A stretch of 64,000 nucleotides of DNA from Pseudo-nitzschia pungens (Eukaryota > Bacillariophyta > Bacillariophyceae > Bacillariales > Bacillariaceae), in contig CM074759.1 in assembly GCA_037355855.1 (NCBI GenBank), forward strand, positions 2,294,001 to 2,358,000. The letters run 5' to 3'. Both the position numbers and the translations under genes were made by a program. Positions 29,577 through 37,857 of the stretch are shown here, piece by piece. The number at the start of each line of letters is the position of its first letter. Within the stretch, counting starts at the first letter, position 1. Below the pieces are notes generated by a model, which searched no databases, had not been told where the DNA came from, and worked only from the letters and a program-made list of their open reading frames with translations.

Positions 29577-31104
29577 GCACAAGGTCTGTGGCTTCAGTGG
29601 GACTCCGGCTGATAGAGTTTTCAAACACCAAGACCATCAACTGGATCTTTCAAGTGGATGAGTATAGCGACCACGAGGAGGTACTGGATGGCACATATGG
29701 GACTGGATATCAAATACAGTTCCTGAACCATCAAATGGCAGGGAGACACCATTGCCATGAAGGGGATGGGGGAGCTCTCTGACCCGGACAAATGCAAGGC
29801 AGTATTCTTTGCCAACACGCAAAGCCCCATCCTCCAACAGGAGGAGGAGAGACAAGCCAAGATCCTCGACGCGGACTACTCCAAGGTAGATATTGACGCT
29901 ATGGTCAACGACCTAGAGATTACAGATGCATCCAACACTCTTTGGAGGAGGGTTGGGACTCCTTAGAAATATTGATCCGGTTTCAATCAAACTCCAGCCA
30001 GGGGTCAAACCGGTCAGGCAGAGGTACTACTCAGTACCCCATGCTTTTGAACAAGCGCTCAGGAAAGAGATTAATGGGCTCTGTAAGATCGGCGTCTTGG
30101 AGAAATTCCCACATGAAGATGACTCGCCATAGGCATCTCCTACCTTCTACCAACCCAAGAAAACTGGGGATATATGAATGCTTACTGATTTCCAGAAAAT
30201 GAATGTAGCAATCCAAAGGAAACCATTTCCACTATCACAAATAGGGGAAACCATCAAGCGTCTGCAGAAATTCAAGTCTGCTACAGCTCTAGACCTGTCC
30301 CAGGGGCATTACACCATTCCAATCTGCAAGAAGAGCCAGAAGATTTGCTCAACCATTTTGCCTTGGGGGAAGTATGCCTACAAGAGACTGGCAATGAGGA
30401 ATGCATGCGCACCGGATATCTTCCAGTCAGTCATGATGAACCTACTGGGGGATCTAGATTATGTATTGGTGCACATTGATGACATCCTCATCATCCAATG
30501 AGAAGGGGAGTCAGAACAGGATCACCTGGATAAGATTGACACTGTCCTCCAGAAACTGGATGATGCGGGCTTCCAAGCCAACCTGAGGAAATCCTTCTTC
30601 ATGCAAAAGGAGGAAGAATATTTGGGGTTCCTGCTCACCATGGAGGGAATCCAACCCCAGCCCAAGAAGCTGGAGGCAATGAAGCGCTTGGAGGCGCCCA
30701 CAAACACGCGACAATTAAAGATGTTTCTGGGGATGGTCAATTTCTACAGGGACATGTGGAAGCGCCGCTCCCACATCCTTGCACCACTCAACAAACTGGC
30801 CGGTAAAAAGCAGAAAATGAATTGGTACTGGGGCCCAGCAGAGCAGAAAGCTTTCATGGAGGCGAAGATAATGCTCACTGAGGAAGCAAAGCTAGCTTTC
30901 CTGGATTTTACAAAACCATTTCACCTCTACTCAGATGCCAGTGATAGACAGTTGGGTGCAATAGTATGCCAGGATGGAAAACCTCTTGTATTCTACACGC
31001 AGAAACTGAACTCAGTGCAGCTCAACTACACAGTGGGAGAGAAGGAGCTCCTATGAAAAGTGGAAGGGCTAAAGGCATTTGAAGGAATCCTATGCAGACA
31101 AGGT
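29577..31104 (+). pseudogene. pol: Element D pol, second piece (protease end, RT, RNase H)
   Basis: It resumes after LINE1 and aligns with C pol codons from about 74 to 601. It is decayed: a deletion with frameshift near 29690-29730 removes the PYDMIIGSDLMA part; a further gap with frameshift lies near 29930. There are in-frame stops near 30132 (a Trp codon changed to TAG), 30176, 30500 and 31055. The RT catalytic motif reads HIDD instead of YIDD. RNase H begins (SDASDRQLGA) but is cut by LINE4. Confidence 0.9.
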
Positions 31105-32135
31105 GTAATAATAATAGGTGGAACTAGTAAATTACTCAGTCTGTAAGCAGACATTAACATCACCTCCATCGAAGAGTCAGGACCCCAAGTGGTAGAACGA
31201 CAATTTTTCAAACAAACCTTGAACAACAAGCAGGGAACAAAACAAAACAAGTCCCACAAAAAAGGGACTTGAGAGGAAGTGAAATGGGAAGGAAGATAGT
31301 GGGAGAATACCCAGTATCAAAAGGTAGGAGACAGGAGAAGAAGCAGGAACAGAGTAGAGAACACCAAGTGACAGGGTGGAAGCACCCTTAAGATCCATGA
31401 AGCCAAGCGTGCATCAGAGCAGCCTCCTGTTGGTATGGCTGCCCTGGTTGGATAGGTGCTGCAAATTGTTTCCTGGCAAGGTGGATGGTTGCAAGCCACT
31501 GCCTCTTTGCAGTGAGGGTGTAACCTTGAAGGACCAGGAGAGGGGCTTGGAGAAGGGAGTGTGACTGGGGGAGTGCACCAGCTGCACCAATGGCCAATTC
31601 AGAGGAAATGGAAGCATCAAGAGATTGGTGTTGTTCAGCCTCAAGTGTACCCCCAGGACCATGGAGTCGTTCATTCTGATATGTCCAAAGATCCCAGCAA
31701 GTGAGAAAGAAATGATGGATGATAGCTGTAGCCCAACATCTGGGAGAGCGCTTGCTGCCAATTTGGGAGTAGTAATCAGCCTGGATGCAATGCCAGAGAG
31801 GAGACCACTACCAAGAAGCCAGTTGTGCCAACCAATTGTCCTCTGTGCCCTGACAGCGGAGGCAATTGCAGGGGAATAGGATGATGGATAAATGCTCTGG
31901 CCCTTCCAAACCCTGGTGAGAAGATCCACAATAGCAGCAACCAAAGATGGATCAGTCTGCTCAACCTCAAGCTTCTGCTGCAGGGACCCTTGAAGACAGA
32001 CACACTGTGCTTGACAGCCCCAGGGTCCTTGCAGGAGAGCACATGTGAGACCTTCTCGTTGTCTGCATCACACAAGGGGCACCTGGAGTGATCCTGATGC
32101 TGGTAGTGAAGGAGCTGGTTGCCAACACCAATGCA
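31105..32135 (-). mobile_element. LINE4: 5'-truncated LINE fragment
   Basis: Minus-strand copy of the last ~1.03 kb of the LINE. It starts with the (TAA)n tail (TTATTATTA on its own strand) and 3' UTR and includes the end of ORF2 up to the zinc-finger region (DADNEKVSHVLSCKD). The ORF2 part is broken by frameshifts and substitutions, and it is clearly more diverged than LINE1-3. 5' truncation is the usual result of incomplete target-primed reverse transcription. At its 5' side lies a GT-rich filler of about 30 bp (32136-32165) before D integrase resumes. No target duplication is visible. Confidence 0.88.
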
Positions 32136-32165
32136 ATTGGGGTTGGGGTTGTTGGGGTGAACAAG

Positions 32166-32341
32166 TTACCAAATGGCAGAGGGTCAACGTGGACCTCTGG
32201 GGACCTGCAACTGTCCACAACAAGAATGGTAAAGACTACCACATCCATGTTCTCACCATGGTGGACCCAGTGACCGCATGGTTTGAATTGGCTCACCTTA
32301 AGGACTCGCCTAATGCTGCAGAAACTCAATGTTTGTTGGAC
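32166..32341 (+). pseudogene. pol: Element D pol, third piece (integrase core)
   Basis: It aligns with C pol codons 821-877: KWQRVNVDLWGPAT with the first catalytic Asp, to AAETQCLLD. It ends at 32341, where an inverted LTR (element F) starts. Codons about 602-820 of D pol are missing between this piece and the previous one. Confidence 0.88.
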
Positions 32342-32521
32342 TGCCATACCCCGGGTCTACTAGTGGTGTTTATGATAGTAGTGATATGCAAATTGTGAGA
32401 GATATCATTTAGTGTATTGCTATCGCTTTCGATTGGCATTGGAATCGGCGATTCCAATGCCTCGCTAATCTTATTCTTATTCCAGTCCCAAATGGATTCA
32501 TGACTGTTCTGGTACATGGCA
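32342..32521 (-). repeat. 3' LTR of element F (180 bp)
   Basis: TGCCATACCC to TACATGGCA on the plus strand. The outer half resembles the C LTR; the inner half has a distinct inverted repeat (TGGAATCGGCGATTCCA). On the coding strand the purine-rich GGAGGAGCA precedes it, as in C. Confidence 0.85.
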
Positions 32522-33171
32522 TGCTCCTCCATGGTACTGTTACAATTACTCCTCTATATGAGGGCTATCCCTGCAATAATAGGGATGGACTCTCCTGATG
32601 TTAGCCCGGTCGGTTACAAAGGGTGCAGTTTCAATAGTTACAGTTCCATTATCATGGGCCTTGATCACCTTGTAAGGTCCTTGCTCTGGGAAGGATAGTT
32701 TTGGAATAACACCCTTCCTTTCCAGGGTGACATAGTCTCCTTCCTTATAAACATGGGGGATCCTCTTTTGGTTCTCCCTGACGTTGCTCTTGTGGATGCT
32801 CTTTTGCTTCCTTGCTTGGATTGCTTCCCAATCCACTGGGAAGTTCACCGGCATGAACATGTCCCTTCCAAACACCAATTGTGCTGGGGAGTACCCCAAG
32901 GTGGTGTGGATGGTGCTTCTGATAGCATATGCTGCCTTGGTAGTGAACTCTTCAAAGGGCTCCTGCTCGTGGAGGTCCCTGTTCTCCAGGTTAAAAGATA
33001 ATAGGCAATCTTTTAGTACCTGGTGGATCCTCTCCAATACAGCATTGGATTGGGGGTTCCATGTGCCACTAGGCTTTCTTTTCATTCCCATGTTTTCACA
33101 GAGCTCTTGGAACTCTGCCTTGAACTCACTCCCGCCATCAAAGCCAATTGCCTTTAGGCGTGGATACCTTG
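32342..33171 (-). mobile_element. Ty3/gypsy element F, 3' fragment
   Basis: Minus-strand 3' LTR (32342-32521) and the last ~200 codons of integrase. It is a B/C-family element, but its LTR is clearly different from that of D. The fragment starts in integrase at LARYPR, three codons after the point where D ends in the opposite orientation. It is joined upstream to a Harbinger transposase fragment. Confidence 0.85.
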
Positions 33172-33421
33172 CTAATCCCCTTGCCACAGATCCACGAGTC
33201 CTGAACCAAAACAAGACAAGTCCAAGTGCTCCAATTGCATCAAACTTTCTGTTTCTCCCACTGTTCTGTTTAAACTTCATAATACATCCTTTGGTAACAT
33301 CATAGGTATACTGATCATAGTGGCGAGCGAAGACAGCAAGCAACTCTCTGAATATAAAGTGATTCACACCACAGCAGTTTAGATGAGCTTGCTCATTTCC
33401 GGAACGGAACATGTGTGACAT
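32546..33421 (-). pseudogene. Chimeric frame: Harbinger transposase fragment fused to Ty3 integrase C-terminus
   Basis: A 291-codon frame with no internal stop. The ATG at 33421 and the next two codons come from a solo LTR. Residues ~4-82 are Harbinger transposase (FRSGNEQ, LNCCGVNHF, GLVLFWFRTRGS). Residues ~83-291 are integrase of element F from LARYPR onward, with the second catalytic Asp (GFDGGSEF), the Glu (NAVLERIH) and the C-terminal GPYKVIKAHDNGTV module. The first catalytic Asp and zinc finger are absent, so no integrase activity is expected. It is most likely an accident of deletion at the junction, not a gene. Confidence 0.8.
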
Positions 33422-34270
33422 GTTGATGCAGGTACCCTACAAGAAGCTCTAAATGATTATTGAATCCCGCATGTACTTCAATATATATGATATTCATCTA
33501 TATATACTGAATATTCAACGTACAAGAGTACACATACAAAAATTATACTGAATGAATATTCAAACAACGATTCCCGTTACTCTCTGATTATTGATATTAT
33601 GCCCCACGAACAATTATATCATTGTTTGATCATTCATTCCATACTCAAGGAATCATCCCCATCTTGTAAAGTATTCAACCATTCACAATTTATAATTATT
33701 CATCTTTATAATACCTCTATCGCATGTCACTCCACCTAATTCTACCTTAACATGTAACAAGATGCTGTAGTACATGAAAGGAGATGAAGCGTATCTCCTA
33801 ATGGCAACTTGTGGCATTTGCTGGTCCCTTTTCATTTGATCCTCATCTGATACCCTTGGTTTATTGTAATCAACAGCTATGTGCTTGTCCTAGTAGTAGA
33901 AGTACAGTATCTCTAGCTAGAGACATGCTGTATCTGGAGGAAGAAAACAAAGAATGAAAGTGCTTCTATTGGAGAGCAAACACCCATCTGTTGTTGAGGA
34001 TAACAGCAGTTGTTAATTTTTGTGGAGAACCAGGAAAATTTTGCAGAGAACAAGATTCCGGCGTGCCAAAGGATCTTTGGAGGCGCGGGTCGGGATTAGA
34101 GAGAGAGTTTTTATTTTCTCAACAAAGATTCCAGATTCCAAAGTAGGCCTTGTCTGTTGAAAGTAATCTAGGCTTGTCTGTTGGGTGCACAATTTTTCTA
34201 TGAATTAAGTAATTTGGGGAATCCTAATATATGTGCTCATCAAATATGATTTCAGGAATCACTCAATACT
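33172..34270 (-). mobile_element. Degenerate PIF/Harbinger-like element, copy 2
   Basis: Minus-strand counterpart of the element at 6268-8137. The transposase part covers 33172-33413 and continues beyond the solo LTR from 33760 (reading SPFMYYS against SPFLYMY in copy 1). The upstream end region at 34100-34270 matches 6268-6480. The C-terminal part of the transposase is missing at the junction with element F. Confidence 0.55.
33414..33759 (+). repeat. Solo LTR of the A/E Ty3 family (346 bp)
   Basis: It starts TGTGACATG and ends CATGTAACA, with a tail resembling the A and E LTRs (CACAATT..TAATAC..CTCCACCTAATTCTACCTTA). Flanks ACATG and AGATG look like a 5-bp target duplication with one change. 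The Harbinger transposase frame continues across it, which supports an insertion followed by LTR-LTR recombination. Confidence 0.72.
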
Positions 34271-34571
34271 TGTGGTAGCAGTTCATATTTTCATAAAAAA
34301 TACAGTCTGCTGGTGTGTTCTGTTAGACGCTATGCACAAAGATTACTTGTATGCACTACTACGGAATTCCTATCAGCTGATCCCCCCCCAATTTTAATCT
34401 CCTTTACTTGGGAGTTTAGGGCATTTTGACCTTCGTTTGCTAGTAGATTGTTCTACACAGCTCTACAGAGCAGCTCCTAGGCAACTCGTTGCGAAATCTC
34501 TCCAGTACTAATTCTACATGATATTGTTCAAAATTACATTTTGGCTCCTACTCAACCAATCTTGACTTGAT
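34271..34571. other. Unassigned spacer
   Basis: No gene or repeat could be assigned. It contains a run of eight or more C near 34382. The stretch at 34447-34520 (CTACACAG, CTCCAGTACTAATTCTACA) vaguely resembles LINE 5' UTR wording. Confidence 0.35.
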
Positions 34572-34897
34572 TGTTACACGTTAAGGTAGAAAATTTCGGA
34601 GTGGTATGAAAAAGTGAATGTTTAGATACTTTACGAGATATTGTTATGCAAATTGAGAATGGAAACATATAAAATTTGAGGTCGCGAGCATAACCACATT
34701 TTGGCATGCTCTGCCATAAATGTTGATTCATTGTCGGTTCCCACGATTAGGCATATATCCTATTCTGGGACTCGACCATATTATTTAGGATACATATAAG
34801 AAGTATCCATTCCCGAATATAGATATATATTCGATTCCTACATGGGATTCGGTTAATTATTCATTCGTGATCTTCGTAGCTACGCTACCATGTCACA
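34572..34897 (-). repeat. 3' LTR of element G (326 bp)
   Basis: TGTTACACG to CATGTCACA on the plus strand. It is close in length and wording to the A LTR. On the coding strand GAGGCACTA precedes it, as in A and E. Confidence 0.86.
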
Positions 34898-34927
34898 TAG
34901 TGCCTCATGATTGAACGAATTCCCTTT

Positions 34928-36025
34928 TTAAGCCGACCAATGGATTGTCGAGGATTCTGATTGGTCTACAGGCGTTGGTTCCCTGTAAGGGGTTATCTTC
35001 CGGATGTTGACTGTTTCAACGACGGATGGAGTCTTTTGGATTTTAACAGTACCATTGCCATGGACATGGGCAATAGTGAATGGTCCCATCTTCCGGGGTT
35101 GTAACTTATCTGGATCTGGCTCTTGCATCCATACCTTGTCATTGGGTTGGAAGGTATGTTCCTTACGTTTGGCATTGTCTCTTAGTAGAGCCTTGTTTAT
35201 GCCTTGCTGTCGGAGCTGCTGCAGAGCCAACAGATTTGATGTTAGTGGTAAATCAACTAGCATGTCCCTATTGAATATCAGAGAGCCTGGGGAAGCTTGT
35301 AATGCGGCATTGACAGCACACCTTGAGGCGTGCATGCATGTCGCGAGTGCATTATCCATGAGCTGACTTGCTCTGGTATTTGCTTGTGGAGGATTGACAT
35401 GTACCAGGACTCGTAGAATATCAGCAACTGTGTGATGGACTCTTTCACAGATGGCATTAGACTGTGGATTCTTGACTGTGGTGGGTATGGTCTGGATTCC
35501 ATATTGCTTGAGAGTGTTCTGGAATTCGGCTCCTAAAAATTCTCCACCATTGTCATGGATGCATCTGATGGGCCTTGGATATCTGGATAGCTAGCAATTC
35601 TTGAACTGGTCTGATACGTGTTGGGAGGACTTGTCCCGGATTCGGATGATTTCAAGTAAGTTAGTGACAGGATCAATGCATGTGAGGGCTTTGAAGTTGT
35701 AGTTCTTGCCTTGTGCTGTAATTTTCCATGGGCCTATGAGGTCTACATGTACTTCGTTGAATGGCATTAATGGGGCTTCTTTCGGAGGGAGTTTCCCATA
35801 TTTAGTGTGTTGGTTCTTGTATTTGATGCAATTATCAGGGCAAATGTAGGATTTGCATGTAGCGTCTAGATTATCTGCGTAGAACCTGTTTGATATGGTT
35901 TGATATAGCCTGGTGGATCCACAATGACCCAACAGGAGATGATACCATCGTATGGTATCTTGGAGAAGTGACCTGGGGAGGTATATCTTCCAGCTGTCTG
36001 GATTGGCTTGATTGGCATAACAAAG
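34928..36025 (-). pseudogene. pol: Ty3/gypsy integrase fragment of element G with premature stop
   Basis: It aligns with E pol from the LCYANQ segment through the integrase zinc finger (WYHLLLGH..CPDNC) and the catalytic Asp (VHVDLIGPW), Asp (CIHDNGGEF) and Glu (NAICERVHH) to the end. One in-frame TAG at about 35592-35594 replaces the Trp of NCWLSRYPR. Everything upstream of the linker is lost at the LINE3 junction. The TGG-to-TAG change is a single G-to-A transition. Confidence 0.9.
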
Positions 36026-36027
36026 TA

Positions 36028-36640
36028 CCCTCCTTGTCCCTAGGGCCTCTACTAAAGCCCCTGTTTTCAAGCAAGCAGTTTCTTTGATCCCTAAGTGTCC
36101 ACGAGTTTCCCGATCCCTAAGTACCTGTTTTTCGGCAAGCAGCTTCCCTGGTCCCTAAGTGTCTTGCTCAAGGTCCCTGTTTTCAAGCCAATTGCCCCTG
36201 GATACTGTTTCCACTTATAAGTACTCGCGAGTTTGAACTTCAAGTTCCCTCCTGAGCCTTTTAAGTGTGCCCTATCATTGGTATCCCCTGGTCCCTAAGT
36301 GTTTCTACTAAAGCCCCTGTTTTCAAGCCATCTGCTCCCTGGAGCTTAAGTATACCACTTGGAATCATCCCTGGTTCGAAGTTGCACTGTACAAGTTACA
36401 AGCCCTTTTTGCTGCAGGTTCTACACGATTTGCAGTAGCCTACTGGAGTTTCTAAATTTTGTACCTCCAGAACACCTCTGTGGGTTTCGAACGTGGCTTT
36501 TCTGGTAGTGCTCCAGCCCCATCCTTTTTTGGCTCTCCTGGAGTTTTTTCTTGTCAAGACCAACGTTGGACCTGTTGTTGCTGCTGTACCCTGGTTCAAA
36601 CCTACAACCCTCAGCCCCCTCACTACTCTCCGCCGCCTCT
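36028..36640 (+). promoter_or_regulatory. LINE3 partial 5' UTR
   Basis: It holds the last few 64-bp-type repeats (GGTCCCTAAGT, CAGCAAGCAG) and the unique segment ending at GGTTCAAACC. Its first base lies inside the repeat zone, so the upstream promoter-bearing end is absent. Confidence 0.75.
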
Positions 36641-36795
36641 GGTACCAAGCCCCAGCAGTCAGGCTCCCAGCAGACAGGCTCCCAGCAGTCCGGTCCTTCA
36701 TAGTCAGTCTCCAAGCAGTCCAGCTCCCAGCAGTCAGCCCACCAGCGGTCAGCCCACCAGCGGTCAGCCCACCAGCAGTCAGCCCCCCAGCAGTC
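36641..36795 (+). repeat. 15-bp minisatellite of LINE3, first segment
   Basis: About ten imperfect units of CAGCAGTCAGCCCAC type just before the solo LTR. It ends in the CAGTC that is duplicated on the far side of the LTR. Confidence 0.88.
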
Positions 36796-37102
36796 TGTAA
36801 CACTCTAAGGTAGAAATTCGGAGTAGTATGAATAATTGTGTGTTATTTCACTTTACGAGATGGGATTGAAATTAAAGAGAGGAAATAATGAGCGATGATG
36901 TCATCGCGATCTCCTCATATCATATACATCCCTGAATATAGCATATCTATTGTATGTAACTTTAATCATACAATCGCTACCTTCTGCCTGCCGATTCATA
37001 CATACCAGATATCCATGTACGGATATCTTTATATTCGATTCCCATGTGGGATTCGGTTAATTATTAATTCGTAACACTACTAGCCTACGCTAGCATGTTA
37101 CA
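36796..37102 (-). repeat. Solo LTR of the A/E Ty3 family (307 bp)
   Basis: TGTAACACTC to CATGTTACA on the plus strand, with perfect 5-bp duplications CAGTC on both sides (36791-36795 and 37103-37107). Both termini form the 7-bp inverted pair TGTAACA / TGTTACA. It is inserted in the minisatellite of LINE3. No internal element sequence remains, so it arose by LTR-LTR recombination. Confidence 0.9.
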
Positions 37103-37543
37103 CAGTCCGCTCACCAGCAGTCAGCCCCCCAGCAGTCAGCCCACCAGCAGTCAGCCCACCAGCAGTCAGGCTCCCAGCAGTCAGCCCACCAGCAGTCAGC
37201 TCACCAGCAGTCAGCCCACCAGCAGTCAGCCCACCAGCAGTCAGCCCACCAGCAGTCCGCCCACCAGCAGTCAGCCCACCAGCAGTCAGCTCACCAGCAG
37301 TCAGCCCACCAGCAGTCAGCTCACCAGCAGTCAGCCCACCAGCAGTCAGCCCACCAGCAGTCAGCCCACCAGCAGTCAGCTCACCAGCAGTCCGCCCACC
37401 AGCAGTCAGCCCACCAGCAGTCAGCCCACCAGCAGTCAGCCCACCAGCAGTCAGCTCACCAGCAGTCAGCCCACCAGCAGTCAGCCCACCAGCAGTCAGC
37501 TCACCAGCAGTCAGCCCACCAGCAGTCAGCCCACCAGCAGTCA
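37103..37543 (+). repeat. 15-bp minisatellite of LINE3, second segment
   Basis: About 29 units of CAGCAGTCAGCCCAC with small variants (CTCAC, CCGCC, GGCTC). The unit length is a multiple of three, so several frames on both strands stay open and give meaningless repeats such as SQPTS. LINE2 is inserted at its right end. Confidence 0.93.
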
Positions 37544-37857
37544 TAATAATAATAATATACGTATTTAAATAACTTTACCACCACAGGTGGAACTAAATTA
37601 CTCAGTCTGTAACCAGACTTTAACGTCGCCTCCATCAAAGAGTCAGGACCCCAAGTGGTAGAACGACAATTTTGCCAAACAAACCTGGAACATCAAGCAG
37701 GGAAAGAAACAAAAAACAGGTCCCACAAAACAGGGACCTGTGAGAAATAAAAAGGGGGAAGAAGAAGAGACTGGAAGAATTCCCAGTATCATAATGTTGG
37801 ACAGGACGGGGAGCAGGGAAATAGTGGATAACACCAAGGAACAAGGGTGAAGCAACC
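37544..37857 (-). promoter_or_regulatory. LINE2 3' UTR with hairpins and TAA-type tail
   Basis: Same three hairpins as LINE1. ACAGGTCCC / GGGACCTGT lies at 37716-37741. AGTCTG / CAGACT and CCACC / GGTGG lie at about 37584-37615. A (TAT)n tail on the coding strand ends the element. Confidence 0.75.

Larger units (their letters stand above)
10562..32341 (+). mobile_element. Ty3/gypsy-type LTR retrotransposon D, decayed and multiply interrupted
   Basis: B/C-family element in plus orientation: 5' LTR 10562-10737, leader, frameshifted gag, then pol in three pieces (12896-13130, 29577-about 31104, about 32166-32341). The first gap is LINE1 (with C inside it), bounded by an 18-bp duplication. The second gap holds LINE4 plus a deletion of roughly 220 codons. 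Pol ends in the integrase core exactly where the LTR of element F begins, so its own 3' LTR in direct orientation is absent. Confidence 0.88.
34572..36025 (-). mobile_element. Ty3/gypsy element G (A/E family), 3' fragment
   Basis: Minus-strand 3' LTR (34572-34897) and the integrase end of pol. It is cut at about 36025 by the 5'-truncated LINE3. The rest of G may lie right of the window, beyond LINE3. Confidence 0.88.

Noticed and set aside
32136..32160. Telomere-like GGGGTT repeats
   Set aside because: Only two or three irregular units sit inside a broken retrotransposon junction. They are better seen as filler DNA.
32342..33171. F as simply the inverted 3' end of D
   Set aside because: Not accepted as settled, because the F LTR differs too much from the D 5' LTR for a single unrearranged element. 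It is kept as a finding with both readings.
37103..37543. Possible CRISPR-like array
   Set aside because: Units are contiguous 15-bp copies without unique spacers, and the context is a eukaryotic LINE 5' UTR.
37098..37544. Long minus- and plus-strand ORFs of AGGLT or SQPTS repeats, also at 48709-49428 and 46695-47105
   Set aside because: They are read from the 15-bp minisatellite. Its unit is a multiple of three and lacks stops, so several frames stay open automatically.
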